Assembly (NCBI GenBank): GCA_033980235.1
Contig: CM067069.1
Coordinates: 18,127,650-18,191,649, forward strand
Reading direction: 5' to 3'
Source: Diadema setosum
Taxonomy: Eukaryota > Echinodermata > Echinoidea > Diadematoida > Diadematidae
Length of the DNA: 64,000 bases
Positions 36,482-48,811 of the stretch are shown here, one piece after another. Every line of letters begins with the position of its first letter. Position 1 is the stretch's first letter. The position numbers and the translations under genes were made by a program. The notes beneath the pieces are model-generated. The model was given only the letters and a program-made list of their open reading frames with translations. It was not told the origin of the DNA and made no database searches.

Positions 36482-36726
36482 GGGGTGACAAAAGCTTGTA
36501 TCTTACATTTTGGTGAATGTCACTCATTTTCTTTTTTATTACTCATCAGATAATCAGTCAAGTGATGTCCTCTCCAAATGCTAGATATCTTACCCCCAAC
36601 ATGAAGCCAACATGGCATGTCAAAGGACAGGTGATCTCATTTGTTATCTATGCAGTGCTTTGGCTGCCATGTTTTTCCACTCTCCTGAACATTTGACATT
36701 TTGGAGATAAGATGTTTTGTCACCCC
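36482..36726. mobile_element. MITE with GGGGTGACAAAA ends
   Basis: The 12-base terminus at 36482 is perfectly mirrored at 36715-36726, and homology continues inward through TTATCT and CATTTTGG/CCAAAATG-type blocks. No target duplication seen and nothing encoded. Confidence 0.6.
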
Positions 36727-37934
36727 AGCAGCAATATATCAGTATCTCTATGAATTGTAAAGGATTCAAAGAGTGTCAGCAGGACACTGTGTTTGATTCT
36801 CTGACATCCATTTGACCAAATATTACTTGAAAATGTCTGCATGACGTCTTAGAACTACTCTAAAACTTATCATCTGTAACATAGTTGCCTGAGTACATGT
36901 ACCATTGCGGCTGGTATTGATTTACCTGTGCAAATCACTCCACATCAAACCAAGTATGTGGACATTATCCTATACCCATCGTGTGCAATTATCATACCAA
37001 TTGTGACCCTGCATCACGAAAGCAACAGGAAGTGGCCAGACATTAAATTGTTAATTCCAGCAAGAGCAGATTCAGTAATATGACTCAACAGAAATGGACT
37101 TTTCTAACCCATCTTAATACTGTAGAGAAAAGAAAGTTGTACATGTACACCCTCTTGAAAAGCGTTCCCAGAGAAAAGAGACTTTAAAATTTATGGTCTA
37201 GTCAAGTGCTTAATCTCACCAAGTTGTGCTCTGTACAATAAATGGGACATAAGACAGGATGTAAACCACCACGGCTACCATTATGATGGGGTTATGGGAT
37301 TACCGGTAAGCTGAAAATTTGCACGCTTATTATTACTTATTATTAAGTACTTTCGATTCATAACTTAAACAAACTTTCAATGCAACAGCGTTATGCTTTC
37401 AAAAGTTTTATTAGAACTGAATGCAGAGAGTGTGATGATGGTTTTTAAGAAATGAAAAAGGACCTCTTCCACATACCTGACCATACAGCCTACAAACAAA
37501 ACCAAAAAAAAAAGCTAAAGAAAAACTGAAAAAGACAACTTTAAATTTATTTTATTACTCCTAACCACAGTAACAGGTTCACATACCCTTTGATGCTCAA
37601 AGACAAATACCCGGGTAGGTATAAAAGCAAACAAAAATGACACAGCAGCCTCATAGCTATTCAAGGCAAATGTATTACTGGAACAAATTATTTTTTCCTT
37701 ACAATAATCCTCTTGCATTTCATATCATATTACAATGTCTATAAACCCACAAATGCCAAGAAATAATGTGTAGGTACGTAGCACTACAAATTGTACGTGT
37801 AGTTTAAATATAAATATTTTGTGACACCATTCAAATGGACATGTGCAATGTGACGCTTGATGGTGAACACAGTTTTTCTTCTAACATTGTGTGCTATTAA
37901 ACATGTCATGCGTTCACCTCTCATTCTCTGTCTG

Positions 37935-37935
<1 letters not shown>

Positions 37936-37972
<37 letters not shown>
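37936..37972 (+). repeat. (CA)n microsatellite
   Basis: About 18 uninterrupted units. Confidence 0.95.
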
Positions 37973-37975
<3 letters not shown>

Positions 37976-39872
37976 CACAGATAATACAAATAAAAAATCA
38001 TAAAGAGTGAGGGTAAGGCCAAATTTATGCATGATGAAGGTAACTTGAGACACTCGGATTGAAGTGTGCAATGCGATCCTATTGTACAGTTCCACAAGCA
38101 AATGGCAAATGTTTAAACAGTATAAAATGTACATTGTACATGTACCTGGTAATTAAGGTATCTGGAATTGGCCAGAAAACAACTGTTCTGGTGAGGAAAA
38201 TGGTCCCCATAGCGATGTATTTATTTGTTGTTGTTGTTTTCTCATATTGCACAATCATTTTTTCAGGCATTAATTTGGGGACAATGGTAGTCTTTCAGCT
38301 GAACACGTATCCCCATAGAGTGGGTTACGGTTCCGATTCCATGATGAGAATAATGCGTAAGAGTTTGAATTTCACTGCACCGAAGTGGTGTTCCTCCAAA
38401 AAAGGGGGTTTACAATCACAGCAACTCCTTCTCTACAATACTAATATTAAAAAATAACCTTTCAACAACTTTTCTCTGACAACAGTGACTGAAACAGCAA
38501 CTTGCGGTGCTCCTCCTTATAAATTTTTATCGATTTTGACCACTCTGTTATTACTTTCCCCTGTTTCTTGACTCATGCTTGGGAATATGGCATTATCATT
38601 ATAACTGCCACTACAGATTGTAAACTACTACCTACAAAAGTTCTAATACTATTGATAGTGATGTTGCTACAACAGATTGTGTGATTACCATAGACAACAG
38701 CACCAATACACATAAAACTTAAAACAGTACCAATTCTACTGTTATTACTAATGCCAATATCAAATGATTACTACTGCTATTAGTATTACCTTACCAAAGA
38801 GGACGATCTGTGCATTCCACTCACTCCTCATACAACCTTCTGTCTTTGCAAATCGTGTTTACGGATGTGGCAATGCTGGAATTCATGTTGTCACACATAA
38901 ATCACCAATCAGTGCTGTTTGCTGCAGACAAACAGACGCACAATGAATAATATTGGTGCCATGCTCTGCACTATGAGGTTTTTAATGTTGGTAAATTTGG
39001 TCTACAAAATACGAATGATTATGCAAAACAAGATACATGAAGCAGTATTTGTTCTTAACCAACAAAAAAAGAGAGAGCAAGAGAGAGAGAGGAAAGAACT
39101 GTTTTGAGAAGGAAGCAGGGGGTTAAGGGAAGCTGCGGAGTTGAAAATTGCTCCATGTATCTACATGATCAAGTGCTGGAGACATCGCGATCAATTTGAC
39201 CCATTTAACACCCCAAACCGGGAGTGACACACAGGGTTATCAAATTATCCGGCAGACTCGCGGCGGCCATGCGTGTTTCTAATTCCTGCGCCGAGGAGAA
39301 ACAAAGCACCGTCAAGCCCAAATTTGTCACAAAATATTACGGCCAATGACGGTTTAATGACGAAGAACTAATCCCCGCCCCTTTCAGCGCGCGGAGACCC
39401 CCCGCTTTTCTGGACTCTTGCGCGATTTCCTGCCCCTTTTGCTGGCTCTCACTCCCTAACATCAACGTGTCGTGTCTGGTTTAGTTGCATGATTTTTCTT
39501 GGGGGGATGGAAGTGAGTTGCGTTCCACCAAACCACTCACCCTCTCTCTTTCTCTCTCTCTCTATCTTTCTGTCTCCCTGTCTACCCCGCTCTCTCTTTC
39601 TTTCTGATCTTCCTTTAATCCCCTTTCTTTTTACCGGTACTCCGGGGGTAGTAGTAGTAGCAGCACCCGGGCAGAGTTCAATGTCTCGTGTGTGGTAGCA
39701 GAGAGCAAGTGGCTAGCGATCAAGGGCCTGGAGGGGACTGGTGTGATTAGCTAATGTCGTGCCTCGTCTGCCAAAATGCGTAACCATCAAAACTGGCTGC
39801 CAAGAGGACGCACAAACTGATGCCTTTGTCGCCGGATTTGGGGAAGTTCCTAAGCTTCCATGATTCCATCAA

Positions 39873-39936
39873 ACACACACACTCACACACACACACACAC
39901 ACACATACACACACATACACAAACACACACAAACAA
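39873..39936 (+). repeat. Interrupted (CA)n microsatellite
   Basis: CA units broken by CT, AT and AA steps. Confidence 0.9.
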
Positions 39937-41129
39937 ATAAAAGATAATCTCTTGTGACACTGGTCATAAATCGGGGTCAATCCAGGCTTCCATTATCAAA
40001 ACCTGTCGCTAAGAAGCCCGTCCAAAGCCACGGCGATGACATTAAATACTTGTTTGACAGCCGCAGAGTGTCAAACGCCAGCATGGACAATGACATTAAG
40101 CCAAGTCCCCACCTTCTTGAGGTTTGCCACACACATTGCAGTTTGTGCTTGACTGCAGATTTTGCTGTATTTTAAATAATACAGTAATATTGCCAGCCTG
40201 ACCTACTATGTATAACTGGCAAAGTGATAAGCTGTGACACGGGGTATGAAGTCACACAGAATGGCTCTTCAAAAACTTTTACAAGCATTCATTGAACATT
40301 CATTGAACATTCAATGAACGTTACTGATTTTAACTAAGCCAGGCACTTATTGAACCTTTCAACAGAAATATATTTACATTATGCTCAAAGGACTAGAAAA
40401 TATAGCAAAAGCTGAATACTGTCCAGTAGTTTGAAATACATGGAAGTTGGGATATTTGCAAACATACAGTTGTATGAGTTACTGTATGGTACAAGGACAT
40501 CCTTCACGTACGTGTACATGTACATATCCACACTGTGTGCATTACATGTAGAATTCAAACACAAAATGTTTTTAAAAAAAGAAATTGGATAAATTCTGGT
40601 ATGCTGTAACTCGAATTTACTTGGAAAAACATTCTTACCCTTTCATAGATAATACTTATACGATAAATCACAGTTATGTTTTACAGATGAAAACAAAACA
40701 ATTGTACATATCCCGGCATAAAATTCACACCTCTGTACATCATTTCGAATTGTAGCAGCAACTACTTGTACCAACAAGCTGAAATATGTACTGTAGAAGT
40801 TTACAACAAAATGCAAGAATTCAAGCTGCACATATATTACTCACTGTGTACTTCTGATATTAATATCAACATTTCAGTGCTCCAAAATTCATTCCCCACA
40901 AGTTGTAAACAGTCTAAAAAATTTTTTCAAGGATAGCTTTGACACAAAGTGCTACATGTATTTCTACATTAGATTGTTGTGCGCAAAATTGAATGAAAAG
41001 GAGGTAACATTACATAACGTCTAGCATTTGACATGTGAACCTTTTCTTCATCTACAGATTTATCTTGCATTGATCACCTGCCAAAGAATTAGATAGATTT
41101 CTTAATCAAAACATTCAATCAGATGCAAT

Positions 41130-41508
41130 CATTGCAACTGATTGACAAATTGCCCTACATCGACGTATATAAATAAGCACTGAATTAATCAGTGTTTTAG
41201 TAGTAGCCATGATAAAAAATCATGGGCGTACATACTCGAGCAGGATTCGAACCTACGACCTCCTGATCACCGGACAGGCATCATCTCCACTAGACCACCA
41301 AGCTTTCGCCCGACAGCAAGTGTTGGTTCTAATCCTTATAGCATGCAGCGGGTACTGCTTTGTTATTCAAATTCATGAAATTCTTCCGTCGAGATGTTTT
41401 CATTGCAACTGATTGACAAATTGCCCTACATCGACGTAAATAAATAAGCACTGAATTAATCAGTGTTTTAGTAGTTGCCATGATAAAATATCATCGGCGT
41501 ACATACTC
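41130..41508 (-). mobile_element. tRNA-derived SINE-like unit with 108-bp direct repeats
   Basis: 41130-41237 recurs nearly unchanged at 41401-41508, a 271-base interval. Between the copies, on the minus strand, is a tRNA-like sequence with A box TGGTCTAGTGG (41287-41297) and perfect B box GGTTCGAATCC (41243-41253), spaced as in real tRNAs. The most likely reading is 1.4 tandem copies of a tRNA-head SINE. Confidence 0.65.
41234..41305 (-). pseudogene. tRNA-like sequence (SINE head), unlikely to be a functional tRNA
   Basis: It can be laid on a tRNA with anticodon stem CCTGT/TCAGG and loop CCGGTGA, giving a nominal GGT anticodon. The loop has C where tRNAs have an invariant U33, the stem has a T-T mismatch, and acceptor pairing is poor. 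RNA polymerase III boxes are intact. Confidence 0.6.
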
Positions 41509-43262
41509 AATTAGTGTACAATCATTGTAACCAAGTAATGACCTGATAAAACTCCAGCAACACTCAAGAAACATTAGCATCACCCAAGGCACAAATGTTC
41601 AAACACACTCCACTGAGAGATGAAGCCTACATGTACAACTTTAGTAAACTGAACTTTGCTGTAGTCACTCCGAACACCTTTACGAAATTCATATTTCCGA
41701 CGATATAAAAGTGCTTTACTGTTTTCAAGTATTAAAGTCTAAATTATAGTCATACATCTGTACTTTAGACCCTATTAGTCCAATACAGCACATGAAACAT
41801 TGCTACAATGTATTTGTGCCCATGGTCAATGACTGTATTAAAGATCTTGATCTTGAGTTGGTAAGCTACTAAAGGCTTTCATGTATATCAGTATTTTCAT
41901 GGCTATAAAAATGAAGAGTGGTCAGAGGTGATGCTCAAAGAGGAACAGGGCCAAAATGTCCCCAGTCACACATCCCGTCCCAGCATCCTGCATTCACAAA
42001 ATTTTCCCTTACACACACCCATTCACTTTCTTCAACATCCCGTGTGATGCGCCGGAGTCTGCTTTTTCTCGTCCATCACTCCATATCCTCTTTAATAAGC
42101 CCACATCCCTCTGGTACCCAGGTTTTGGGGGGAAAAGTCGGATTACGTTGAAGGGTGTGCTTCAAAACTCGACTCCAAACTCGTTCATTCCCGCCGCTTT
42201 GCACGACAGTGTGGAACCGCCCCGCCGATTTAGGGACGAAAGAGGGCATTTCATCACTGGTGGTGTCAGCATCATCTTTATCACTTACATCAGCACGCAT
42301 CACTCCGCAGATCTTCATCATTGTAAATGGGAGACTTTGACAAAGTGTGAAAGTCCCTGCCAACACAAGACCTTGAATTACCCTCTCTCCCCTCAAAAAA
42401 AAAAAAAAAAAAAAATTGAAAATGAAAAAAAAAAAGAAATTTAAAGTGTATCAATACCCTGAAAATTTACTTTGTTGCATGGAAGAGCATTATTCTTTCT
42501 GCTTTTTTTAATATGAGTGCATGAAGTTCTTTACAAAGAGAAATGATGATAAAAAGAATACTCCAAATGGCACGAGAAAGTGTGAATGCATCTCAAATTT
42601 AGACTAATCAACAGGCACAGACGTTGGACGTCAATCACAGAGATCAGATATTTTTGTGTGGATGGTTCTTTCTGTGATCGCTGAAGCGCTAAAGCTCTCT
42701 ACATAATCCGCCAAATTTGTATACGTATATGAATGTGCATGACAGCGTGGCCAGCTGCAGCTACGAATCATACCCTCTCCTTATTGGCTGAGTGCAATTT
42801 TGGATGCATAATGCATTCCTACAGATCCACGGTACTGCAACAAGATGCAATATAATACGTGAACATACACTACTTACGGTAGCATGTATGCAGCATTCAC
42901 GTTCACATTTGCATTTGTATGACAAAATTCTCAGATCTTCACAGAATTGATACTACATAAGAATTCAAAAGATAAGAAGAAAAGACTTTTACTATGTAAA
43001 TTTATAAGAAAAGTATGTTTGATTCATGCATCTGAATTCCTTCTAATTAAAATCTTGTGTGGTGGGGTCAATACAAGTCCCACATAAACTTGTGTCATTC
43101 ATATTCTAGTATGCATGTACCAGTAATACAATGAGCGCATGAATACTCCTGAGCCATGCAGTCTGAGCGCTTTTATCTTCCCATCATTCATGAATACAAA
43201 GTAGAAAGCTTCCCCCACAAAAACTGTTTTTGTAAGTGAAGTCTTGTGCCGGGGTATCTTAA

Positions 43263-44276
43263 AGATAATATAAAGTTTTGGTATTACCTCAAAAGTTTCC
43301 CTGAATTTCCTTGTCTTAGTTTGTGTTTCAGGTTAAAGTACCTTTCATATAACTAACACTGTGAGACTTGCTCGCCCCAAAGTGCTCTCATGTCTTAGTA
43401 ATCATTCAATAATGGTTTCGTACCAGAGCCGCCGCCGTATGGCGGCGGCGAGGTAGTACACATATTGTGCGAGATAACTGCGACCAGCAGCGTGCAGCCC
43501 CATACGCATACTGTGTAGCTAACTGCGACCAGCAGCCCCATACGCATAGCTAAATGGGGCTTCGCATTGTAGCTTACAGGATCATGACAGATTTAGTATC
43601 GCGGGTAAATATCAACTTAAAATCCAAAAATTTCTTCAATTTGAAGACTTACCAGTTAAGTTGAAGTATTGGAAATGGGCTTTGGGCAACGTTTGGTTTT
43701 GCCAATAGTCCCTTTCTGTTCGAATTGATGACTGAATGTGACTCGGTCTAGAGGACCTCGGGAGAGCTACACTGAATTGACGGCCAGCGCATGCGCACAC
43801 AAACATCTTATCCGTTCATGGATTTGAAATTTGTTCGCATGTGATGTGTGCGTATATCTAAAATATGCGCTGGTCGTAGTAATCAGTGTATGTAGCTCTC
43901 CCAAGGTCCTCTCGACAGAGTCACATTCAGTCATCAATTCGAACAGAAAGGGACTATTGGCAGAACCAAACGTTGCCCAAGCCTGTTTTCAAGACTTCAA
44001 CTTAATTGGTAAGTCTTCAAATTGAAGAATTTTGTGGATTTTAAGTTGATATTTACGCGCGATACTTAAAATCTGTCATGATCCTGAATGCTACAATGCG
44101 AAGCCCCATTACGCTATGCGTATGGGGCTGCTGGTCGCAGTTAATTGCATGATTACTAAGAAATGAGAGCACTTTGGGGCGAGTAAGTCTCACAGTGTTA
44201 GTTATATGATAGATACTTTAACCTGAAACACGGAAATTCAGAGAAACTTTTGAGGTACCAAAACTTTTGATTATCT
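43263..44276. mobile_element. Giant TTAA-flanked foldback (about 1 kb, arms about 450-500 bp)
   Basis: TTAA lies at 43259-43262 and 44277-44280. From the ends inward the arms mirror one another: AGATAAT, AAGTTTTGGTA, CACTGTGAGACTT, CGCCCCAAAGTGCTCTCAT, GCGACCAGCAGCCCCATACG, TTAAAATCC, CTTCAATTTGAAGACTTACC, GCCAATAGTCCCTTTCTGTT and GAATTGATGACTGAATGTGA. They meet near 43800. The left arm has an extra insertion with a GCCGCCGCC/GGCGGCGGC palindrome (43428-43449) and a partial duplication of the CAGCCCCATACGCATA block. No protein is encoded. Confidence 0.8.
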
Positions 44277-44280
44277 TTAA

Positions 44281-44706
44281 AGGTGCATGGTCCCGGTGTT
44301 TTAGTCAAATGCGTACACGGGCAGACCGCGCAAGTTTCCTATAGAGACCTACGCTATTGACTCCTCTTTAGCGTTTACGCTTTGGCCCACTTTCCCCGAG
44401 TCCGAAGAAGTCTGATTCACTGTAGTCAGTGGTCGGATCACAGTTCGGCTCATGATTCGGCTGAGGGGGATGACAGCTTTAGCAAACTTCTTTTGTGATG
44501 TCATAATAACAAGCACATATGCACGCACCCTGACAGTACTACAGACTGCGCGATAAGCAGAGAAGACAACAAAGGCAACGTTACTTAGCAACACCTACGC
44601 ACTTTACTCTTGGTGACAGCTAAACTTCGGTAATCTTTGTATCAATGCTAACGGTGATCGGCAGTATCATCAAGAGCGCCCTCTACACTACCGGGACTAT
44701 GCCCCT
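44281..44706. mobile_element. TTAA-flanked MITE abutting the giant foldback
   Basis: TTAA at 44277-44280 (shared with the foldback) and 44707-44710. Termini AGGTGCATGGTCCCGGT and, reverse complemented, AGGGGCATAGTCCCGGT match at 15 of 17 bases. Target and AGG-starting ends suit Kolobok or piggyBac relatives. Confidence 0.75.
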
Positions 44707-46187
44707 TTAAACTAAGGCACTGAAAGCACCTGCTTCTGATCTCTTTCATTATTATTCTGAAAATTTAAATGTCTTAAATAATACATAAACACAGATCTTT
44801 TCCTTGAAGCTCATACACATAAACAATATTAGTATGGTTTGGTGCCACACATCTTTGTGTTATAATCTTTTATATTATTTATTGTTATTGCCTAATAAAG
44901 GAAAGCAAAATATCATCGTCCATGTGAGCCCATGGTGTTGATTGAACATGGTTATTGCGTTAGATGCAGTACTTTCACATTCATAATTGCTAAATCTATA
45001 AATAATTCCTAAATTGGCAACATATCTTAAAAGATCAAAAATGTAAAGTTCCTGTGTCTCTCCAAATTGGCAAATTTAGTGAACTGGTTTCTAAAGTTTG
45101 TGCAGATTCAATGAATCCAATCAGCTGCATTTAATCTCTCTCCAATATAAGATAATGTGAGGTAATAGTGCCAATTTACTCATGACTTGACGGTCATTTA
45201 TTTCTTCTCGGGCCTGATCTAGGTCAGTACACTATCTCTTCTTGTACCATACTACTGCCAGAAGTCAACTCTATCCTGCAGTAAGCTTGGCCCATATCTA
45301 CAAAGGATCTAATGCCCATTAAAAAAGAAAGATAAAAATTCAAACATCATGTATGGTGATGTACTACAGAACACAGTGCTACATGGAGGAGAAAAATTAA
45401 CAACTCACAGCCTGAAAATGAGTTAGAAAAAAAAAAATGATGTTCTTGCACTTTCAAATGAGAAACATTCACCATGCTTGAGAACATGATGACATTTTGG
45501 GGGCAAGTTTCAACTCCGAATGTCGTAAATGCACAAAGCATACGTGATGGCATACATCTGCTTTTTTAGACCCACTACACGTCACTACAAAGATCTACAC
45601 ATTACGCAAGGATCACCAGAAAACTTTGAAAATGATGATGATTGTCTGGAAAGGATACAGTATAATTATGAAAACCGCATATCATTCTGAGCAGTCTGAC
45701 CACTGTAATTGAATGGAGTTTGTGTGTTCACTAAGTTGGCAAGGCATAAAGCAGTTTCAGATAGGGGGGAAAAAAAACTCCTTGTTCGTACATACATTGT
45801 AGGTTTAAAAATACAGACATATTTTTTTGCAAGTCTAAAAGCTAGCTTCAACCGCATTTCTCCATAAGTTATTCAATCAAGTTTGGTCAATCAAGGTCTA
45901 GACATGTTGGGCCATCATGCTTTACTTGATTCTGCCATTGCAATCTGAACAGTTCACCATATTTACAAAATAGGGAGGCAGAGTTTAACTTCTCCAAACT
46001 TACAATGTACGAGGGGCGACTGAAATGTTTTGAGCCTAACATAGAAAGGATTAAGATATGAAGGCCAAATTTGGTCCATGAAGTCTTCATTATATCTTAT
46101 TCCTACCAACCAAATTTCTTGGTCATAACAATTTTTATCCTTATTTTACAGGTTCTTGAACTTTCTGTATCAGGTGATTCATAAAAA

Positions 46188-46565
46188 ATGGACAAAATGA
46201 TCACAAAAGGTGTCTTGTTTCACCAGGACAATGCTCCAGCGCATTCATCAGCAGTTGCAATGGCAACCATTCATGACTGTGGGTTCCAACTAGTTCCGCA
46301 CCCACCGTATTCACCAGATCTAGCCCCATTGGACTTCCACCTCTTTCCGAACTTCAAAAAAGATTTGGCTGGACAACGCTTCACCACTGATGACGAGGTC
46401 ATTGATGCTGTTGACTCCTACCTGGATGACCAACCAAAGAGCTTCTACTGCAGCGGCATAGAGGCACTACGTCACCGCTGGAGGAAGTGTGTGGACTCAC
46501 AAGGGGACTATGTAGAACTAGAAATGTCGCTTTGGCGACTGGTATGCCTCCGCCATAATGCATGA
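46188..46565 (+). pseudogene. Mariner transposase C-terminal remnant
   Basis: The frame contains GVLFHQDNAPAHSS and, further on, PHPPYSPDLAPLDFHLFPNF. These carry the second and third catalytic aspartates (frame residues 14 and 49) with 34 residues between, the D34D spacing diagnostic of mariner. RWRKCVDSQGDYVE matches the usual mariner C-terminal end. The last 15 or so residues read into the nested element. The first Asp and the helix-turn-helix region are absent, so this cannot be an active transposase. Confidence 0.88.
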
Positions 46566-47852
46566 TTTTCCCCAACAGGTCTAGATAGTACATGTGGACA
46601 ATGTGTGATTACATTTTCACAAAATTGGCAAAATATTGAAATGACAAGTTTGTCACAAATGTGTTGAATGTTCACCTTCCTTGACCTAGGTTTAATTGGA
46701 TGAATAGGAGAGCATGTATCTAGGGATTTAAGGACTTTAACTCGACTTTGACCCATTCATACATTTAGGCATTGAGTACTTTTCAAGGTACAGGTGTGGA
46801 GAAAAGTGCAATTTCTGAATTGAATAATAAATTGTTACCATTTTCATCTGGCTCTTGACCCTAAAATTCATAAGATAATCACTTTCAGGTAGAACATGCA
46901 TAATATGTACTAAGTTTCAAGATAACTTGAGCCACTTCCGAGATATGGAGGAAAAAGTTAGTTCAGCACTTTCACTTGATCTTTGACCTTTTGACCTTTG
47001 AGGCAAAAAAAGGAGAAAAAAAAAAACTTTCCAGAGAATTTCTATTAGGTTACACATGTATGCATACACCAAGTGTAAAAAAAAAATAACCCTGCTGGCA
47101 TTGCATGATATGAGGGAAATAGTAAAATTTTGAAGTGTTGCACGTGACCTTTGACCCCTGACCTTTGACCCCATGAACCCTACATTCTCTAGATGATCAC
47201 TTCCAGTCAGTATATGTACATACTATGTTCCATGAAGATACCTTGAACAATTTTCCAAGGTATGGAGAGAAAAAAAGAAGTTTTAATATTTTTACTTGAC
47301 CTTTTGACCTTTGACCTCATGACCCAAACTTTCACCAGAGAATCTTAATTGGGTAATACATGTATACACTAAGTTTCAAGAAAATATCTTCAGGCATTCA
47401 ATAGATATGGAGGAAATAGTGAAATTTTATGTATTTGACCCTGACCTTTTGACCTTTGACCTTTGACCTCATGACCCAAACTTTCACCATAGAATCTTAA
47501 TTGGGTAATACATGTATACACTAAGTTTCAAGAAAATATCTTCAGGCATTCAATAGATATGGTGGAAATAGTGAAATTTTATGTATTTGACCTTGACCTT
47601 TTGACCTTTGACCTTGAGCATGTGCACCCAAAAGTTGATAGGCACAACTTCACCCCCTAATACACATACATGCCAAGTTTCATTAGGATACCTCAACAGG
47701 TTTTGATAGTTACCCTGTCCACAAAATTCATTACGGACGGACGGAAGGACGGACGGACGGACGGAAGGACGGACGGACGGACGGACGGAAGGACGGACGG
47801 ACGGACAACCCGAAAACATAATGCCTCCGGCACCACTTCGTGGCGGAGGCAT
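46544..47852 (+). mobile_element. Tandem-core element A with 11-bp TIRs and 3' hairpin, nested in mariner
   Basis: ATGCCTCCGCC at 46544-46554 is mirrored by GGCGGAGGCAT at 47842-47852. The right TIR is one arm of a two-part hairpin (47821-47852): ATGCCTCCG, a GCA bulge, CCAC-TTC-GTGG, CGGAGGCAT. The core is about five diverged units of roughly 150-170 bases, each carrying ATGT, CTAAGTTTCAAGA, GATATGGAGGAAA and TGACCTTTTGACCTTTGACC. The two best units are 152 bases apart (47351, 47503). An (ACGG)n block follows at 47733-47806. Architecture recalls Helentron-associated or pearl-type elements; that family assignment is inference. Confidence 0.7.
47733..47806 (+). repeat. (ACGG)n tetranucleotide tract inside element A
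   Basis: ACGG units with periodic AAGG variants just before the terminal hairpin; element B has a comparable tract in the same position. Confidence 0.9.
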
Positions 47853-48811
47853 AAAAATAGAGCAATGAAGTACTTCTGCCTCTTACCATCTCTTGAAGGC
47901 TCAAAACTTTTCAGTCGCCCCTCGTAATCCTGACATGTTTGTCAATCATGATCTACTCCATTCTTGATACATATGTTTGTAATCTGAATGCTTTGTCATG
48001 TTTGAGGAGGCAGAGCTTTATTACAAGGGGCTTTCACACCGGGCCTGCACAGAGTTGCATCGTGTGGCATACCGAGTACAGCAAAATCAGACTTCATACT
48101 TAATATTAACAAAAATAATAATAATAATAAATGCTGAAGAAAGCAAGCAGCTGCAAGAATAAGGAGTGTGTGGATCAATCCATGGATTCAGCCTCAAAAG
48201 ACTTTTTGTCAGACTGGCATAGGGTTGTATATTATTGCTTTTTAGGCATGGCTTACAGTAGCATGTATAGCATTGTGTAGACTTGCGTATAAATTGCATA
48301 TTTTCTGCACCCTTGTGATCTAAACCGACTGTAGATGCGAAAAGTTGAATATGTTTCTTTTTTTTTTTGCATCCATCTAACGTACCACTTTGCATCCCTC
48401 GGCATTCTGTTAAAATGTACATAGGGCAGTGTAGGCATTTTTAGAAAGCACTATAAAACTCAAATAAGGCAGGCTGTCCAGCCTCAATTTCTCTTTCTAT
48501 CTGATCAGAACAGTGTGTGATGTGGATTGTCTGGATCATACACTGCTTACATTAATTTTTCCAATGATGGAGAAAGTGAACCCCTCTCAAATTTTTACAA
48601 AACCAAGCAGCACGTTCTGTGCTTCAAAACAACGGGCCTATCTCACTGGAAAAGACGTCGAAGCAACTGCTGCAGCAGATCAGTTGCGGTGTCTTGTACG
48701 ACTCTAAAGACAAAAAAAATAGCTTGCCCTCTTAACATACGGCAACTCCAGGCCAACATCTAAGACATCTCAAAACAAGGAAAAGTAGAAATTACGCGGT
48801 GCGTAATATAT

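Larger units (their letters stand above)
46010..47924 (+). mobile_element. Mariner-family transposon, 5'-deleted and carrying a nested element
   Basis: TA at 46008-46009 and 47925-47926 flank inverted ends CGAGGGGCGACTGAAATGTT and CGAGGGGCGACTGAAAAGTT, both continuing TTGAGCCT. The left part between the TIR and the remaining transposase is only about 180 bases, so the N-terminal DNA-binding region and first catalytic aspartate are deleted. The 3' half is split by a 1.3-kb tandem-core element (46544-47852). Confidence 0.85.

Noticed and set aside
41234..41305. Functional tRNA gene with GGT anticodon
   Set aside because: Lacks U33, has poor acceptor pairing and an anticodon-stem mismatch, and sits in a repeated unit; a SINE head is more likely.
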